The notes under the pieces were generated by a model. That model saw nothing but the letters and a program-made list of their open reading frames with translations, did no database searches and was not told where the DNA came from. From assembly GCF_022549675.1 (NCBI RefSeq), contig NZ_JAKZGR010000019.1, positions 1 to 64,000 on the forward strand: a stretch of 64,000 nt of DNA. The letters are read 5' to 3'. Both the position numbers and the translations under genes were made by a program. Shown here in pieces: positions 54,881 to 64,000 of the stretch. The DNA is from Belliella kenyensis. Lineage in GTDB: Bacteria > Bacteroidota > Bacteroidia > Cytophagales > Cyclobacteriaceae. How positions within the stretch are numbered: the first letter of the stretch is position 1; each line of letters opens with the position of its first letter.

Positions 54881-57112
54881 ATGGAACAAATGTTTATCTA
54901 TTTAGTCCCTGTACTAGGGATCGTTGGCCTGATTATCATGGCTATAAAATCAGCTTGGGTCACCAAACAAGATGCTGGAGATGCTACAATGCAAGAGTTA
55001 GCAGGCCACATAGCACGTGGAGCCATGGCATTTTTGAGAGCTGAATGGAAGGTGCTTTTTTACTTTGTAGTGATTGCAGGAATTGTTTTGGGTTGGTCGG
55101 GAACATTAGTCGAAAACTCCAGCTGGATCATCGCTATATCATTTGTGATAGGAGCTGTTTTGTCGGCTTTTGCAGGTTACTTGGGGATGAATATAGCTAC
55201 CAAAGCCAATGTCAGGACTACAGAGGCAGCAAGGACAAGTTTAGCCCAAGCCTTAAAAGTATCTTTTACTGGCGGCTCAGTGATGGGGATAGGTGTGGCA
55301 GGATTGGCGGTTTTAGGAATGGGTTCCCTATTTATCCTTTTCTACAATATGTTTGTAGTCTCTACAGGAGGTGATGTCAATGGTGATGCCATGGCTACAG
55401 CTTTAGAAGTTTTGGCAGGGTTTTCTTTGGGTGCAGAATCCATAGCACTTTTTGCTAGAGTAGGAGGAGGGATTTATACCAAGGCAGCTGATGTGGGTGC
55501 AGATTTGGTGGGAAAAGTAGAAGCAGGTATTCCAGAAGATGATGTGAGGAACCCAGCAACTATAGCTGATAATGTAGGAGATAATGTAGGAGATGTGGCA
55601 GGTATGGGCGCAGATTTGTTTGGCTCTTATGTGGCCACTATATTGGCCTCCATGGTATTGGGTAGAGAGATTGTGTCAGTAGATAATTTTGGTGGAATTG
55701 CTCCCGTCTTGTTACCATTGATCATTGCTGGACTTGGGTTGATGTTTTCTATCATTGGGACTTTGTTTGTTAAGATTTCTAGCGAAACCGCTTCCGTGCA
55801 ATCGGCCTTAAATAGAGGTAATTGGATTTCTATAATTCTTACTGTAGCAGCTTCCTATTTTGTGATCATGTATATGCTGCCAGAAGGTGACCTGATGCTG
55901 TCAAGGGGTGGTTCTATTGCATTTACCAAAATGGGTGTATTTGGTGCAGTGGTGATTGGTCTCATTGTAGGAGCTTTGATGTCTATCATTACAGAGTACT
56001 ACACAGCCATGGGTAAGCGACCAGTGAATTCCATCATCAAGCAGTCTTCCACTGGCCATGCTACCAATATCATCGGAGGAATATCAGTGGGTATGGAATC
56101 TACAGTTTTGCCAATTCTAGTGCTTGCGGGTGGTATTTATGGTTCGTTTTTAGCAGCAGGCTTATACGGAGTAGCTATCGCAGCAGCAGGTATGATGGCT
56201 ACTACAGCCATGCAGCTAGCAATCGACGCTTTTGGACCTATAGCAGATAATGCTGGAGGTATTGCAGAGATGTCTGGGTTACCGAAAGAGGTCAGAGAAA
56301 GAACTGATATTTTGGATGCAGTCGGCAATACTACCGCAGCAGCTGGAAAAGGCTTTGCCATTGCATCAGCAGCACTTACTGCATTGGCCTTGTTTGCAGC
56401 GTATGTTGGTTTAGCAGGTATCAATTCGATTGATATATACAAGGCAGATGTCTTGTCAGGGTTATTTGTAGGTGCTATGATTCCATTTATATTTTCATCT
56501 TTAGCAATTGCAGCAGTGGGAAGGGCAGCGATGGATATGGTCAATGAAGTAAGACGACAGTTCAGGGAGATACCAGGCATCATGGAATACAAAGCCAAGC
56601 CAGAGTATGAAAAGTGTGTAGAAATTTCTACACAAGCATCAATCAGGGAAATGGTTGCTCCAGGAGCTATTGCTTTGCTAGCGCCTATCATTGTGGGCTT
56701 TGCTTTTGGGCCAGAGGTGTTGGGTGGTCTGTTGGCTGGTATTACTGTGTCAGGTGTTTTGATGGGGATTTTTCAAAACAATGCAGGAGGAGCATGGGAC
56801 AATGCGAAAAAGTCATTTGAAAAAGGCGTAGAGATAGATGGAAAAATGGAATTCAAGGGCTCAGAAGCTCACAAAGCTTCTGTAACTGGAGACACAGTAG
56901 GAGATCCATTCAAAGATACATCAGGACCTTCTATGAATATTTTGATCAAACTTACCTCTATTGTGGCTTTGATTATCGCACCTCATATATCAGAGGTACC
57001 TCATGGTACGGTTTCTCATTTAAAGAATTTGGAGGATTCAAAAGAAATTACTTTAGTGGAAGAGATTAGTGAAAGTAATTTAGAAGAGGTTGAAAGTTTA
57101 AAAATGCAATAG
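54881..57112 (+). CDS. hppA: Membrane-bound ion-translocating pyrophosphatase
   Basis: The protein has 743 residues and about sixteen membrane helices. The pyrophosphate site [21 protein letters not shown] and [21 protein letters not shown] is complete, as is the late [21 protein letters not shown]. The K+-dependence determinant reads GNTTAA (around residue 482): Ala at this position marks K+-dependent enzymes, whereas Lys marks K+-independent ones. It should use PPi hydrolysis to pump H+ or Na+ out of the cytoplasm; which ion cannot be settled by eye. The C-terminus has an extra acidic tail ([18 protein letters not shown]). It is monocistronic with its own promoter and terminator. Confidence 0.93.
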   Translation: MEQMFIYLVPVLGIVGLIIMAIKSAWVTKQDAGDATMQELAGHIARGAMAFLRAEWKVLFYFVVIAGIVLGWSGTLVENSSWIIAISFVIGAVLSAFAGYLGMNIATKANVRTTEAARTSLAQALKVSFTGGSVMGIGVAGLAVLGMGSLFILFYNMFVVSTGGDVNGDAMATALEVLAGFSLGAESIALFARVGGGIYTKAADVGADLVGKVEAGIPEDDVRNPATIADNVGDNVGDVAGMGADLFGSYVATILASMVLGREIVSVDNFGGIAPVLLPLIIAGLGLMFSIIGTLFVKISSETASVQSALNRGNWISIILTVAASYFVIMYMLPEGDLMLSRGGSIAFTKMGVFGAVVIGLIVGALMSIITEYYTAMGKRPVNSIIKQSSTGHATNIIGGISVGMESTVLPILVLAGGIYGSFLAAGLYGVAIAAAGMMATTAMQLAIDAFGPIADNAGGIAEMSGLPKEVRERTDILDAVGNTTAAAGKGFAIASAALTALALFAAYVGLAGINSIDIYKADVLSGLFVGAMIPFIFSSLAIAAVGRAAMDMVNEVRRQFREIPGIMEYKAKPEYEKCVEISTQASIREMVAPGAIALLAPIIVGFAFGPEVLGGLLAGITVSGVLMGIFQNNAGGAWDNAKKSFEKGVEIDGKMEFKGSEAHKASVTGDTVGDPFKDTSGPSMNILIKLTSIVALIIAPHISEVPHGTVSHLKNLEDSKEITLVEEISESNLEEVESLKMQ

Positions 57113-57184
57113 TTGCTAATTTGGGCTGCTACTAATTCGTTCGAACTGTAGGAACTTTCAAATATGAAGAACAGTGGAAGCCTT

Positions 57185-57217
57185 TAAGGTGTAGATGAAG
57201 CATTCATCTACACCTTA
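57185..57217 (+). terminator. Terminator of hppA
   Basis: TAAGGTGTAGATGAA (57185-57199) pairs perfectly with TTCATCTACACCTTA (57203-57217) around a 3-base loop. The following T-run is weak. Confidence 0.75.
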
Positions 57218-58010
57218 ATGCCTTTATATTATTACTATTGATTTCATTTTTTTCAATCTTTTTATCACTTGGAAATTGATAATATTTTGAATTTTTTTTA
57301 AAAAATAATTTTTTCTGAAAAAAATCTTCTATTTTTTTTCATTGTGTAAATAAAATTAAATTTTGTGTTATTTCTAATAAAAAAACGAAAGTGTTTTTAA
57401 GTAATTTGAAAAACATTATTTTGTATCTAAAAATTAATCAGTTTGATCTGATTAAACTAAGCTATTTACGATTATTTGTTGAATTAAAAAATACCTAGAA
57501 CTAGGTATTTTTTAATAATTTTAAATTTATAATATTTGCCGAGAGTAGATTAGTTTTAAAAATGTAAATGTTGTGATAAGCTCATTTTTGGATTTGCTTA
57601 TTTTACAAGCTAGGTATTGAAGATTGGTTTGGCTAGTAGTGAATGATTCACTTCAATACATTTTGCTACATGATTGCCAAACTAAAGTTCTTAAGTAATA
57701 GATGCTCAATTTTTCGAGTCATTGGGTTAGGATTCAAAAATTATATTTTAAATAGTCAATACAGTATTTGCCCTATTACAGGAAGTTTAGGCATAAGAAA
57801 GTGTACTACTATCATAAGGTGTTTTTATTTAATTCTTGACATATACAATAAAATTGGTGACTTAAGGTGTGCAAATCCTTTATTGTCATCAGATAATTCT
57901 ATCAAAATCAAGATATTTTATACAAATAACAGGTTAGTTGAAGTCTTGGGTAGATTTGAGGATTTTAAGATTATGAAATTAAAGCTTTACAAAATTTGAA
58001 TTAGTGAAAA
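57218..58010. other. 790-bp gene-poor AT-rich region before the tail-fibre-like array
   Basis: The part 57240-57480 is extremely AT-rich with long T and A runs and no gene. After an orphan terminator (57486-57513) there is a 118-codon frame at 57643-57999 with no signal peptide, domain or compositional hallmark, which I do not accept as a gene. The promoter of the downstream operon probably lies in the last 100 bases; TAGATTTG near 57951 fits the -7 consensus but lacks a well-spaced TTG. Confidence 0.4.
57486..57513 (+). terminator. Orphan strong terminator
   Basis: AAAAAATACCTAG (57486-57498) pairs perfectly with CTAGGTATTTTTT (57501-57513) across a 2-base loop. No gene lies between the hppA terminator and this hairpin. 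Confidence 0.7.
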
Positions 58011-58691
58011 ATGGATTTAACCTATAAATCGATACTTACTTTCTTGATATTGATGATTGTTTTTTCATTTCAAAAAACATTTTCACAAACATTGAAAATA
58101 GAAAATATGGATCTAATTCCAAGTGAAGGTCAGATTCCTGAGGCAACTTGGGGCACATACATGCTTTGGGGTAATGGCTCAACTCGTCGTGTTCGACTAG
58201 GTGTATCCAATGATGGATTTACTCGTGCTGAAATCGAATTAGTCAATAATAATACTTCCTGGGGGTCAATATTTTTTAAAACGACTAATGCAGCAGGGGG
58301 AGCAGTGACGAGAATGGTAGTTCACAATAATGGTAATGTAGGTATTGGTATTGGCAGTAATGTTCCTGGAAGTAGACTGGAAGTTAACGGAACCATACGT
58401 GCTAAAGAAGTAAAACTAGAATCCACCAATTGGCCAGATTATGTTTTTGAAGAAAAATACGACTTGATGCCATTAGATGCAGTTAAATCTTTTATCAATC
58501 AGAAAGGACATTTACCTGGATTGAAGTCAGCTAAGGAATATGAGCAAAATGGTGTGAATATGCTTGAATTGAATCAGAAGCTCTTAGAAAAGGTGGAAGA
58601 ATTGACATTGTATTTAATCCAAAAAGATGCAGAAATCAGCTCTATGAATACACGATTACAATACTTGGAGTTGATTTTTGAACAACAATAG
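58011..58691 (+). CDS. Tail-fibre-like secreted protein, paralogue 1
   Basis: The protein has 226 residues, with a signal peptide to about residue 26 (SFQKTFSQ). The short N-terminal domain (about 27-105) is beta-rich (WGTYMLWGNGSTRRVRLGVS). The shared module starts at NVGIGIGSNVPGSRLEVNGT and continues as IRAKEVKLESTNWPDYVFEE and MPLDAVKSFINQKGHLPGLK, then a leucine-heptad coiled coil (MLELNQKLLEKVEELTLYL). Such 'VGIGT..KLEVNGTIRAKEV' proteins in Bacteroidota resemble phage tail-fibre stalks and are thought to be surface or extracellular. First and shortest of four tandem paralogues, 46 bases before the next. Confidence 0.85.
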   Translation: MDLTYKSILTFLILMIVFSFQKTFSQTLKIENMDLIPSEGQIPEATWGTYMLWGNGSTRRVRLGVSNDGFTRAEIELVNNNTSWGSIFFKTTNAAGGAVTRMVVHNNGNVGIGIGSNVPGSRLEVNGTIRAKEVKLESTNWPDYVFEEKYDLMPLDAVKSFINQKGHLPGLKSAKEYEQNGVNMLELNQKLLEKVEELTLYLIQKDAEISSMNTRLQYLELIFEQQ

Positions 58692-58736
58692 AGAATCTCA
58701 TTAGAAAGTAAATAAAGTTCGAGAAATTTCAGGTTT

Positions 58737-59717
58737 ATGATATGTAAGAGAATTCATTCAGTTTTGTTGATTTTGTTGATATTTATCAATTTAAAGGTAG
58801 CTCAAGCTCAAACCTCATCAGTGCTCATCCCTTCTAATATATCTACAGGGAGTCTGGAGAAAAATATGCTCTTTTATGCAAACAATAGGTATACAGTTTC
58901 GCAACAAGGGGCCGCAACTGTATCTTTACAGGCAATGTTTGATGGTAGTTTTTCGCCTTCTACTACTGGGATCAGTGTAAGTGAAAATGATCCTACAGTG
59001 ATATTGATAGAAGGTTTACCAAGCATACATACACAGCAAGGTGCATGGATAGGTTGGAGTAGTAGAGGATGGAATCCTACCAAATTTAAAATTGAGATAT
59101 TTAACACACATAATGGGATAAATCAGTGGGTAGTGGTGGATAATGTAGAGAACTACACCCAAAGACATTATATGGTGAAGGCTCCTCATAGTATATGCGG
59201 AAAGATTCGGTTCACTTTTTATCGGGCTTCAGGTACGGATGGAAGGATGCAATTGAGTGAGTTATTTTTTATTCATCCCGAAGGCGTTAGGGCTTATGAC
59301 GGCTATTTAGTAAAGTATAGTCAGGTAGGCAATGTAGGAATAGGAACAGCAAACCCCACTCATCGCCTCGAAGTCAACGGCACTATCCGAGCCAAGGAAG
59401 TAAAGCTAGAAGCCACCAACTGGCCAGATTATGTATTTGAAAAGGATTATGAGTTAATGCCATTAGATGCAGTCAAATCTTTTATCGATCAGAAGGGACA
59501 TTTACCTGGATTGAAGTCAGCTAAGGAATACGAGCAAAATGGTGTGAATATGCTTGAATTGAATCAGAAGCTGCTGGAGAAAGTGGAGGAGTTGATGCTT
59601 CATACCATTAATCAACAACAGTTAATAGAAAATGAACAAGAGAAAAATAAACTACAATCAGAACTATTAGAGAAATTAATAGAGACGGTTGACGAGCTTA
59701 AAAAACGATTAAAATAA
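58737..59717 (+). CDS. Tail-fibre-like secreted protein, paralogue 2
   Basis: The protein has 326 residues with a signal peptide ending KVAQAQ. The N-terminal domain (about 27-195) differs from those of the other copies and looks like a discoidin/carbohydrate-binding type beta sandwich (YTVSQQGAATVSLQAMFDG, QGAWIGWSSRGWNPTKFKIE, HSICGKIRFTFYRASGTDGRMQLSELFF); this is a resemblance only. The shared module follows (GNVGIGTANPTHRLEVNGT onward) and a long coiled coil closes the protein. At DNA level the left half of its shared module is identical to paralogue 3 and the right half nearly identical to paralogue 1, so it is a recombinant. 47 bases separate it from the next gene. Confidence 0.85.
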   Translation: MICKRIHSVLLILLIFINLKVAQAQTSSVLIPSNISTGSLEKNMLFYANNRYTVSQQGAATVSLQAMFDGSFSPSTTGISVSENDPTVILIEGLPSIHTQQGAWIGWSSRGWNPTKFKIEIFNTHNGINQWVVVDNVENYTQRHYMVKAPHSICGKIRFTFYRASGTDGRMQLSELFFIHPEGVRAYDGYLVKYSQVGNVGIGTANPTHRLEVNGTIRAKEVKLEATNWPDYVFEKDYELMPLDAVKSFIDQKGHLPGLKSAKEYEQNGVNMLELNQKLLEKVEELMLHTINQQQLIENEQEKNKLQSELLEKLIETVDELKKRLK

Positions 59718-59763
59718 AGTATAGTTGATGTTTTAACATTTTTATCAAACACAAATAATAGAC

Positions 59764-60672
59764 ATGACAAAATCATTATTGGTATTTCTTCTTTTTTTAA
59801 TGATATCAGGCAGGCTGGTGGCACAAAACTATCCCACAGTAACGACAAAAGGAGATGTAGTAGAAACATATGTAAGTAACAACAATGCTATTGAAATTGG
59901 CTTGGCTAATTCATTAAACGCTAGAAGGGCATGGCTGCTAAGCCGGCATAGTACTACAGATACTTATGGTGATTATTATTCAACATTTCATATACAACCT
60001 GATGTCGGTGATAAACTAAGGTATAGGGGAGTAGCAATTGGACTTCCACCTTCTACCATATTACCTGTTGGAGTCCACCTTGCGGTTAATGGAAGGGTAG
60101 GAATTGGCATTTCCACTCCAACAGCTAATCTACATGTTAAAGGTAATATTTTGGTAGAAGGTCAGCTCTCTTTAAGATCTTCTGACGATAATTCAGCTGG
60201 CAATATAAGTACAACAGAAGAGCCTGGAAATCAGAATGGAATACGAATATATGCAAATAGAGGAAGTGGAAAGATAGTTTTTGAGACCAATGGTGGTGGT
60301 TATGCAGAAAAGATGAGGGTTTCAAATAATGGTAATGTGGGAATAGGGACGACCACTCCATCCAACAAACTCGAAGTCAACGGCACTATCCGAGCCAAGG
60401 AAGTAAAGCTAGAAGCCACCAACTGGCCAGATTATGTATTTGAAAAGGATTATGAATTGATGCCATTGGAAGCAGTCAAATCCTTTATAGATCAGAAGGG
60501 GCATCTACCAGGATTGAAATCGGCAAAGGAATATGAGGAAGAAGGAGTGAATATGCTGGAACTGAACCAGAAGTTGTTAGAGAAGGTGGAAGAGTTGACT
60601 TTGTATGTCCTTCAAATTAAGTATAAAAATGATGAAATAAGAGAAGAAATTAAAATTCTAAAATCTAAATAG
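59764..60672 (+). CDS. Tail-fibre-like secreted protein, paralogue 3
   Basis: The protein has 302 residues with a signal peptide MTKSLLVFLLFLMISGRLVAQ. It contains two GIG repeats, NGRVGIGISTPTANLHVKGN (about 113-132) and GNVGIGTTTPSNKLEVNGT before the shared module, so the stalk unit is duplicated within the N-terminal region. The conserved part has EEEGVNMLELNQKLL and a Lys/Glu-rich coiled coil end. Only 9 bases precede paralogue 4, so they are cotranscribed. Confidence 0.85.
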   Translation: MTKSLLVFLLFLMISGRLVAQNYPTVTTKGDVVETYVSNNNAIEIGLANSLNARRAWLLSRHSTTDTYGDYYSTFHIQPDVGDKLRYRGVAIGLPPSTILPVGVHLAVNGRVGIGISTPTANLHVKGNILVEGQLSLRSSDDNSAGNISTTEEPGNQNGIRIYANRGSGKIVFETNGGGYAEKMRVSNNGNVGIGTTTPSNKLEVNGTIRAKEVKLEATNWPDYVFEKDYELMPLEAVKSFIDQKGHLPGLKSAKEYEEEGVNMLELNQKLLEKVEELTLYVLQIKYKNDEIREEIKILKSK

Positions 60673-60681
60673 TTAGGTGTT

Positions 60682-61683
60682 ATGAAAAATGGAATTTTAA
60701 CATTCTTATTCTTTCTGATTTCTTTGATATCCATGGGTCAAACCAGTGTTTATATAAGAGGAACAGGGAATAATTTTTCTGCAAGCCGACTGGTAAAACT
60801 AAATGGACAGTCTATCAATATCCCGGCATCAGGTAGAGGTCTCTGCCTGACGATTATCAACGCAACTACACATGAACATGTCTCTTCAGTTAGGTACGAT
60901 ACATATGGAAATGCTGCTGCTTCCAATGATCTGGCTGAAGCCCTCAACAATCTTCAGAGAGGGCAAATAGGTATTTTGACTTCATTTGATGCATGGGAAT
61001 TGAATGTAACTACAAACCTTCAGAACGCAGCAAGGAGATTGGGATTGTACAAACTGGGTGGTGGTTTAAGTACAGGTTCGAGAAGACCTTATGCTGCCAT
61101 TTTCAGAGGATCAGGAGTTTCTATGGGAAATGTAGAACCAAATCATATTGCCTATGAAGTAATGCAATCAAACAATGGAAATGCCGAAAGAGCTGTTATT
61201 GCAACTTGGTTGATCGATGATGCTTTTGTTGGCAATAACTTAAGCAATGCTTTGGTCTACGGAAACGGGGCGGTTTCAGGGGCGGCATTAATAGTCAACC
61301 ATCTTGGAAATATTGGAATTGGTACTAACTCCCCCAATAACAAACTCGAAGTCAACGGTACCATCCGTGCCAAGGAGGTAAAGCTGGAAGCAACCAACTG
61401 GCCTGATTACGTATTTGAAAAAGATTATAAGTTAATGCCATTGGAAGCAGTCAAATCTTTTATAGATCAGAAGGGTCACCTACCAGGATTGAAATCGGCA
61501 AAGGAGTATGAGGAAGAAGGCGTGAATATGCTGGAGCTGAATCAAAAGTTGCTGGAGAAAGTGGAGGAGGTCACCCTCTACCTGATCCAACAACAGAAAC
61601 TAATAGAATCACAGGCTGAACTAATCAAAAGACAGCAGATTGAACTTGACCGCTTTTCTGAAAAGTCCTGCAAACCAGACTGA
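60682..61683 (+). CDS. Tail-fibre-like secreted protein, paralogue 4
   Basis: The protein has 333 residues with signal peptide MKNGILTFLFFLISLISMGQ. The N-terminal domain (about 21-210) is unlike the others, with the segment VKLNGQSINIPASGRGLCLTI and LGGGLSTGSRRPYAAIFRGSG, which recalls the ILEI/lectin-like interaction domain of FAM3-type and pan-domain proteins; tentative. The shared module begins LGNIGIGTNSPNNKLEVNGT, and the coiled coil extends to the C-terminal Gln/Glu-rich end. It precedes the coiled-coil/barrel gene by 55 bases. Confidence 0.85.
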   Translation: MKNGILTFLFFLISLISMGQTSVYIRGTGNNFSASRLVKLNGQSINIPASGRGLCLTIINATTHEHVSSVRYDTYGNAAASNDLAEALNNLQRGQIGILTSFDAWELNVTTNLQNAARRLGLYKLGGGLSTGSRRPYAAIFRGSGVSMGNVEPNHIAYEVMQSNNGNAERAVIATWLIDDAFVGNNLSNALVYGNGAVSGAALIVNHLGNIGIGTNSPNNKLEVNGTIRAKEVKLEATNWPDYVFEKDYKLMPLEAVKSFIDQKGHLPGLKSAKEYEEEGVNMLELNQKLLEKVEEVTLYLIQQQKLIESQAELIKRQQIELDRFSEKSCKPD

Positions 61684-61738
61684 AATAATTAATATAAGCT
61701 ATAGGAAATCATACAAACAATTGTAAAACCAACAAGCA

Positions 61739-63064
61739 TTGAAAAAGGCCATTCTCTTGATATTGTTTTTGATCAGCAGCCTCTGTGTTCAAGCTCAGCA
61801 TTACGATGTGAAGCTGTTCGACGGACGTGTTAAGCAAGCTGGGGTAAAGACTGATAAAATAAAACAAGAGTACCGTAAGGTCCAGAAGGAATATAAGAAA
61901 TATGTAAAAGATAGGAAAAAGCAATATCATGCAATGAAAGACAGCTTAGGGAATCATGATAGCTTAAAAAATATGATTTCAACAGACTCTATCAAGAGGC
62001 TATTGAGACTCAGAGAAGAACAATATGTTTTTGCAGATAGCCTTTATAGCCTTGAGCAAATCGCTTCTTGGGACAAAGCTGAATTTAATTTGAAGAACCA
62101 ATCGATACTAATGACTAAGGAAAAGCTGGAAGGTAGGGGATACTTTTCGAAGTATGAAGTGCTCAAAGGTCAAATAGCTTCCCATAGAAGGATCATTAAG
62201 GATTATAAAGATAGTCTTTCGACCATAGACTCTCTAGACAGGGATGAGATCAATTTCAAAGTAAAACAAAAAAAAGAGGAGCTAAGCGGAGCATATGAAA
62301 GTAAGCTTGAGGCTATCACAAGTGAAATTGTAAATGATAAAATGCCTGAACTACCGGGTGGTTTCCAAAACAAAGAATTGCAAAAATTCCAAAATAAACA
62401 CGCTCACTTGAAAGGTAATTTTGACAATCAAGGACTACTTCTGCTTTCTGAAGCACAGGCTGTGGATCATTTTGCAGGAAAAGAACAGGTTTTACAGGCT
62501 GCACAGGAGAAAGTGGCAATTTTAAAGAAGAAATATAGTGAAGTTATAGATGCCGAAGACCTGTCGACTGCTACGAAAATAAATTCACTCAAGGGTGAGC
62601 CAATAAGGAATAGATTAGTGTATGGTGGTACGCTCCAGCTACATGTAGATAGAAGTACAAACCTAGATTTGAATCCGGAAATTTCCTACAGAATGAATAA
62701 GCATTTGGACTTTGGATTGGGAGGAACGTACAGATTGAATGTGCAAACCAAAAATCTTCCAAATGCCATCAAACTGCCCAATGTGGTGGGGTATCGTGGG
62801 TTTGTGAATCAAAAGATTTTTAAGAGCCTATATGTGCATGGAGAGTATGAAAGTCTGTCCAATACCCTATTGACAAAAGATAGACAGCTGGTTAATAAAT
62901 GGTATGGCAGTTTCTTGGGGGGGCTACAGAAGCGCTTTCGACTCAAAGGAAAGTCTTATGGTCAAGTGCTCTTGCTCCACAATTTTCACCACAGGGAAAA
63001 CCCAATGTACAATAGTCCTTGGGTCCTTAGAGTGGGGTTTGGGAGGAATGGGAATAAAAACTAG
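61739..63064 (+). CDS. Secreted coiled-coil protein with C-terminal beta-barrel-like domain
   Basis: The protein has 441 residues starting at TTG, directly before a signal peptide (KKAILLILFLISSLCVQAQ). Residues about 25-290 are strongly helical and charged (DKIKQEYRKVQKEYKKYVKD), consistent with long coiled coils. From about residue 300 the sequence alternates polar and hydrophobic residues with aromatic girdles (RLVYGGTLQLHVDRSTNLDL, DFGLGGTYRLNVQTKNL, SPWVLRVGFG), resembling an outer-membrane barrel. It may anchor or secrete the neighbouring surface proteins. Relatives beside RHS genes in Bacteroidota exist as I recall, but function is unknown. Confidence 0.82.
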   Translation: MKKAILLILFLISSLCVQAQHYDVKLFDGRVKQAGVKTDKIKQEYRKVQKEYKKYVKDRKKQYHAMKDSLGNHDSLKNMISTDSIKRLLRLREEQYVFADSLYSLEQIASWDKAEFNLKNQSILMTKEKLEGRGYFSKYEVLKGQIASHRRIIKDYKDSLSTIDSLDRDEINFKVKQKKEELSGAYESKLEAITSEIVNDKMPELPGGFQNKELQKFQNKHAHLKGNFDNQGLLLLSEAQAVDHFAGKEQVLQAAQEKVAILKKKYSEVIDAEDLSTATKINSLKGEPIRNRLVYGGTLQLHVDRSTNLDLNPEISYRMNKHLDFGLGGTYRLNVQTKNLPNAIKLPNVVGYRGFVNQKIFKSLYVHGEYESLSNTLLTKDRQLVNKWYGSFLGGLQKRFRLKGKSYGQVLLLHNFHHRENPMYNSPWVLRVGFGRNGNKN

Positions 63065-63142
63065 TAATCATATATTGAATAATAAACCAGAAAATTGAAT
63101 TACCTAAGAATACTTTTCATTTTATTGAAAATTGATCTGAAT

Positions 63143-64000
63143 ATGAAAAAATACATTTTATCCTGCTATTTAATTCTAAAGATAACCTTGGTTTATTCTC
63201 AAAATAGCCATATGATAAGTCACCCACCTTCTCCAGAGGCAGCAAAAATTGCTCAATTTCAGTTGCACCCCGCAAATTTGTATACAGGCACACAGGCAGT
63301 TGATATTCCATTATATTCATTTGACTTTGAGGGAAGAACTATTGAACTGAATTTATCATACCATGGAAGTGGTATCAGAGTTTCTGAAAACGCAGGGAAT
63401 GTAGGCTTGGGTTGGTCAATTTCACCAGTTGGAACTATTACAAGAGTTGTTAATGGTTACGATGATCTTGCAAATTATTCTCAAAATAATAGAGCAATTC
63501 AGGGGTACTTACATGATACCCAACTAGTGCCTCCGGGCTTTAATTTTAACTGGTGGAATACATACTTGGCAAGTGGAAAAAGAGATGCTGAACCAGATGT
63601 TTTTAATTACACATTTTTGAATAGCTCTGGATCTTTCATATTCAACAAAAAGTCCAGTAGCAATAGTCCTGTAACAGTAACAAAGCTGCAGGAAAATACA
63701 GATAAAATTGAGTTTAATGTTTACTCTAATTCATTTACAATAACAGATGAAATGGGATTCAAGGCAATTTTTTCTGTAAAAGAATATTCTACGAGCATAG
63801 GAGGAAGCTGTGTAGGTACTTGGCAGATTTGTGATATGAATTCAATTGAATTTAATCAAACTGTTCTCAATGGAGGAAGGCTAATCACAACTTGGTATTT
63901 GTCTAAAATTATAAGTCCATTAGGAAAGGAGTTGGAATTTAGTTATGATATTAATCCATCAAATGGATTTAGTGATTATTTAAGCATTAGCCCATTTAAT
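63143..64000 (+). CDS. RHS/YD-repeat-type secreted protein, N-terminal part
   Basis: An ATG at 63143 opens a frame that continues without a stop to the window edge (286 residues). A signal peptide (YILSCYLILKITLVYSQ) is followed by HPPSPEAAKIAQFQLHPANL and YTGTQAVDIPLYSFDFEGRT, then ELNLSYHGSGIRVSENAGNVGLGWSISPVGTITR, the standard opening of large Bacteroidota RHS/YD proteins, related to the shells that encapsulate polymorphic toxins. The C-terminal effector, if any, lies beyond the window. It is last in the same-direction cluster after the tail-fibre-like array. Confidence 0.85.
   Translation, partial: MKKYILSCYLILKITLVYSQNSHMISHPPSPEAAKIAQFQLHPANLYTGTQAVDIPLYSFDFEGRTIELNLSYHGSGIRVSENAGNVGLGWSISPVGTITRVVNGYDDLANYSQNNRAIQGYLHDTQLVPPGFNFNWWNTYLASGKRDAEPDVFNYTFLNSSGSFIFNKKSSSNSPVTVTKLQENTDKIEFNVYSNSFTITDEMGFKAIFSVKEYSTSIGGSCVGTWQICDMNSIEFNQTVLNGGRLITTWYLSKIISPLGKELEFSYDINPSNGFSDYLSISPFN

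Noticed and set aside
56137-56691. 184-codon minus-strand frame, Ala/Ile-rich
   Set aside because: It is antisense to hppA, whose conserved motifs fix the real frame; long antisense frames are common opposite such membrane proteins.
57643-57999. 118-codon plus-strand frame
   Set aside because: No signal peptide, domain or typical composition; it sits in an AT-rich gap and looks like chance.
58336-61600. Repeated segments as a CRISPR or simple tandem repeat
   Set aside because: Repeat units are about 1 kb apart and lie in frame inside four genes; they encode a shared protein module.

Overview
The window looks like chromosomal DNA of a Bacteroidota species, most likely order Cytophagales (Cyclobacteriaceae-like). 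The signs are AT-rich DNA with weak or absent Shine-Dalgarno signals, two promoters of the Bacteroidota TTG-N19/20-TAnnTTTG type, signal peptides that mostly end in '-AQ', a TonB receptor/DUF4249 pair, tail-fibre-like proteins next to an RHS/YD protein, and a PEP carboxylase of the divergent Bacteroidota type. The taxonomic guess is an inference from gene content. I saw no rRNA, tRNA, CRISPR array or intact transposase.

Bases 1-5050 are accessory DNA. Single genes or gene pairs, all on the minus strand, are separated by copies of a degenerate intergenic repeat (about 282-736, 1730-1850 and 2957-3402). The last block (DUF4166 plus SRPBCC/DoxX genes) is bounded by a 17-bp motif in inverted orientation. 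The layout resembles captured gene cassettes, but no integrase is visible. A second mobile-looking sequence, a 140-bp imperfect palindrome, occurs at 21623 and 53412.

Bases 5.4-30 kb are mostly core functions. They hold a short SSB, a single-domain response regulator, a seven-gene Mrp Na+/H+ antiporter operon (13384 down to 7681), PEP carboxylase, a CPA-type K+/H+ antiporter, a K+-type ion channel, an S10-like peptidase, an ArsR/33-residue membrane peptide/YdeI operon, an MscS channel, an RlmI-like methyltransferase with a sodium:solute symporter, and a YbiT-type ABC-F ATPase. With the K+-dependent-type membrane pyrophosphatase at 54.9-57.1 kb, the window is rich in ion-homeostasis genes.

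Bases 30-47 kb hold a secreted GH2 glycosidase, a four-gene two-component cluster without a DNA-binding output, a TonB receptor/DUF4249 pair, a THUMP-type RNA methyltransferase, an unusual 603-residue putative FMN-barrel protein with a cysteine cluster, and an M48 lipoprotein peptidase. Bases 46.9-53.3 kb form a uronate catabolic locus: altronate dehydratase, KDG kinase, KDPG aldolase and a three-part TRAP transporter. A LacI-type palindromic operator lies in the divergent control region.

Bases 58.0-64.0 kb carry four tandem paralogues of secreted tail-fibre-like proteins with variable N-termini and one shared, recombined C-terminal module. A coiled-coil/beta-barrel protein and the beginning of an RHS/YD-repeat protein, cut by the window edge, follow.
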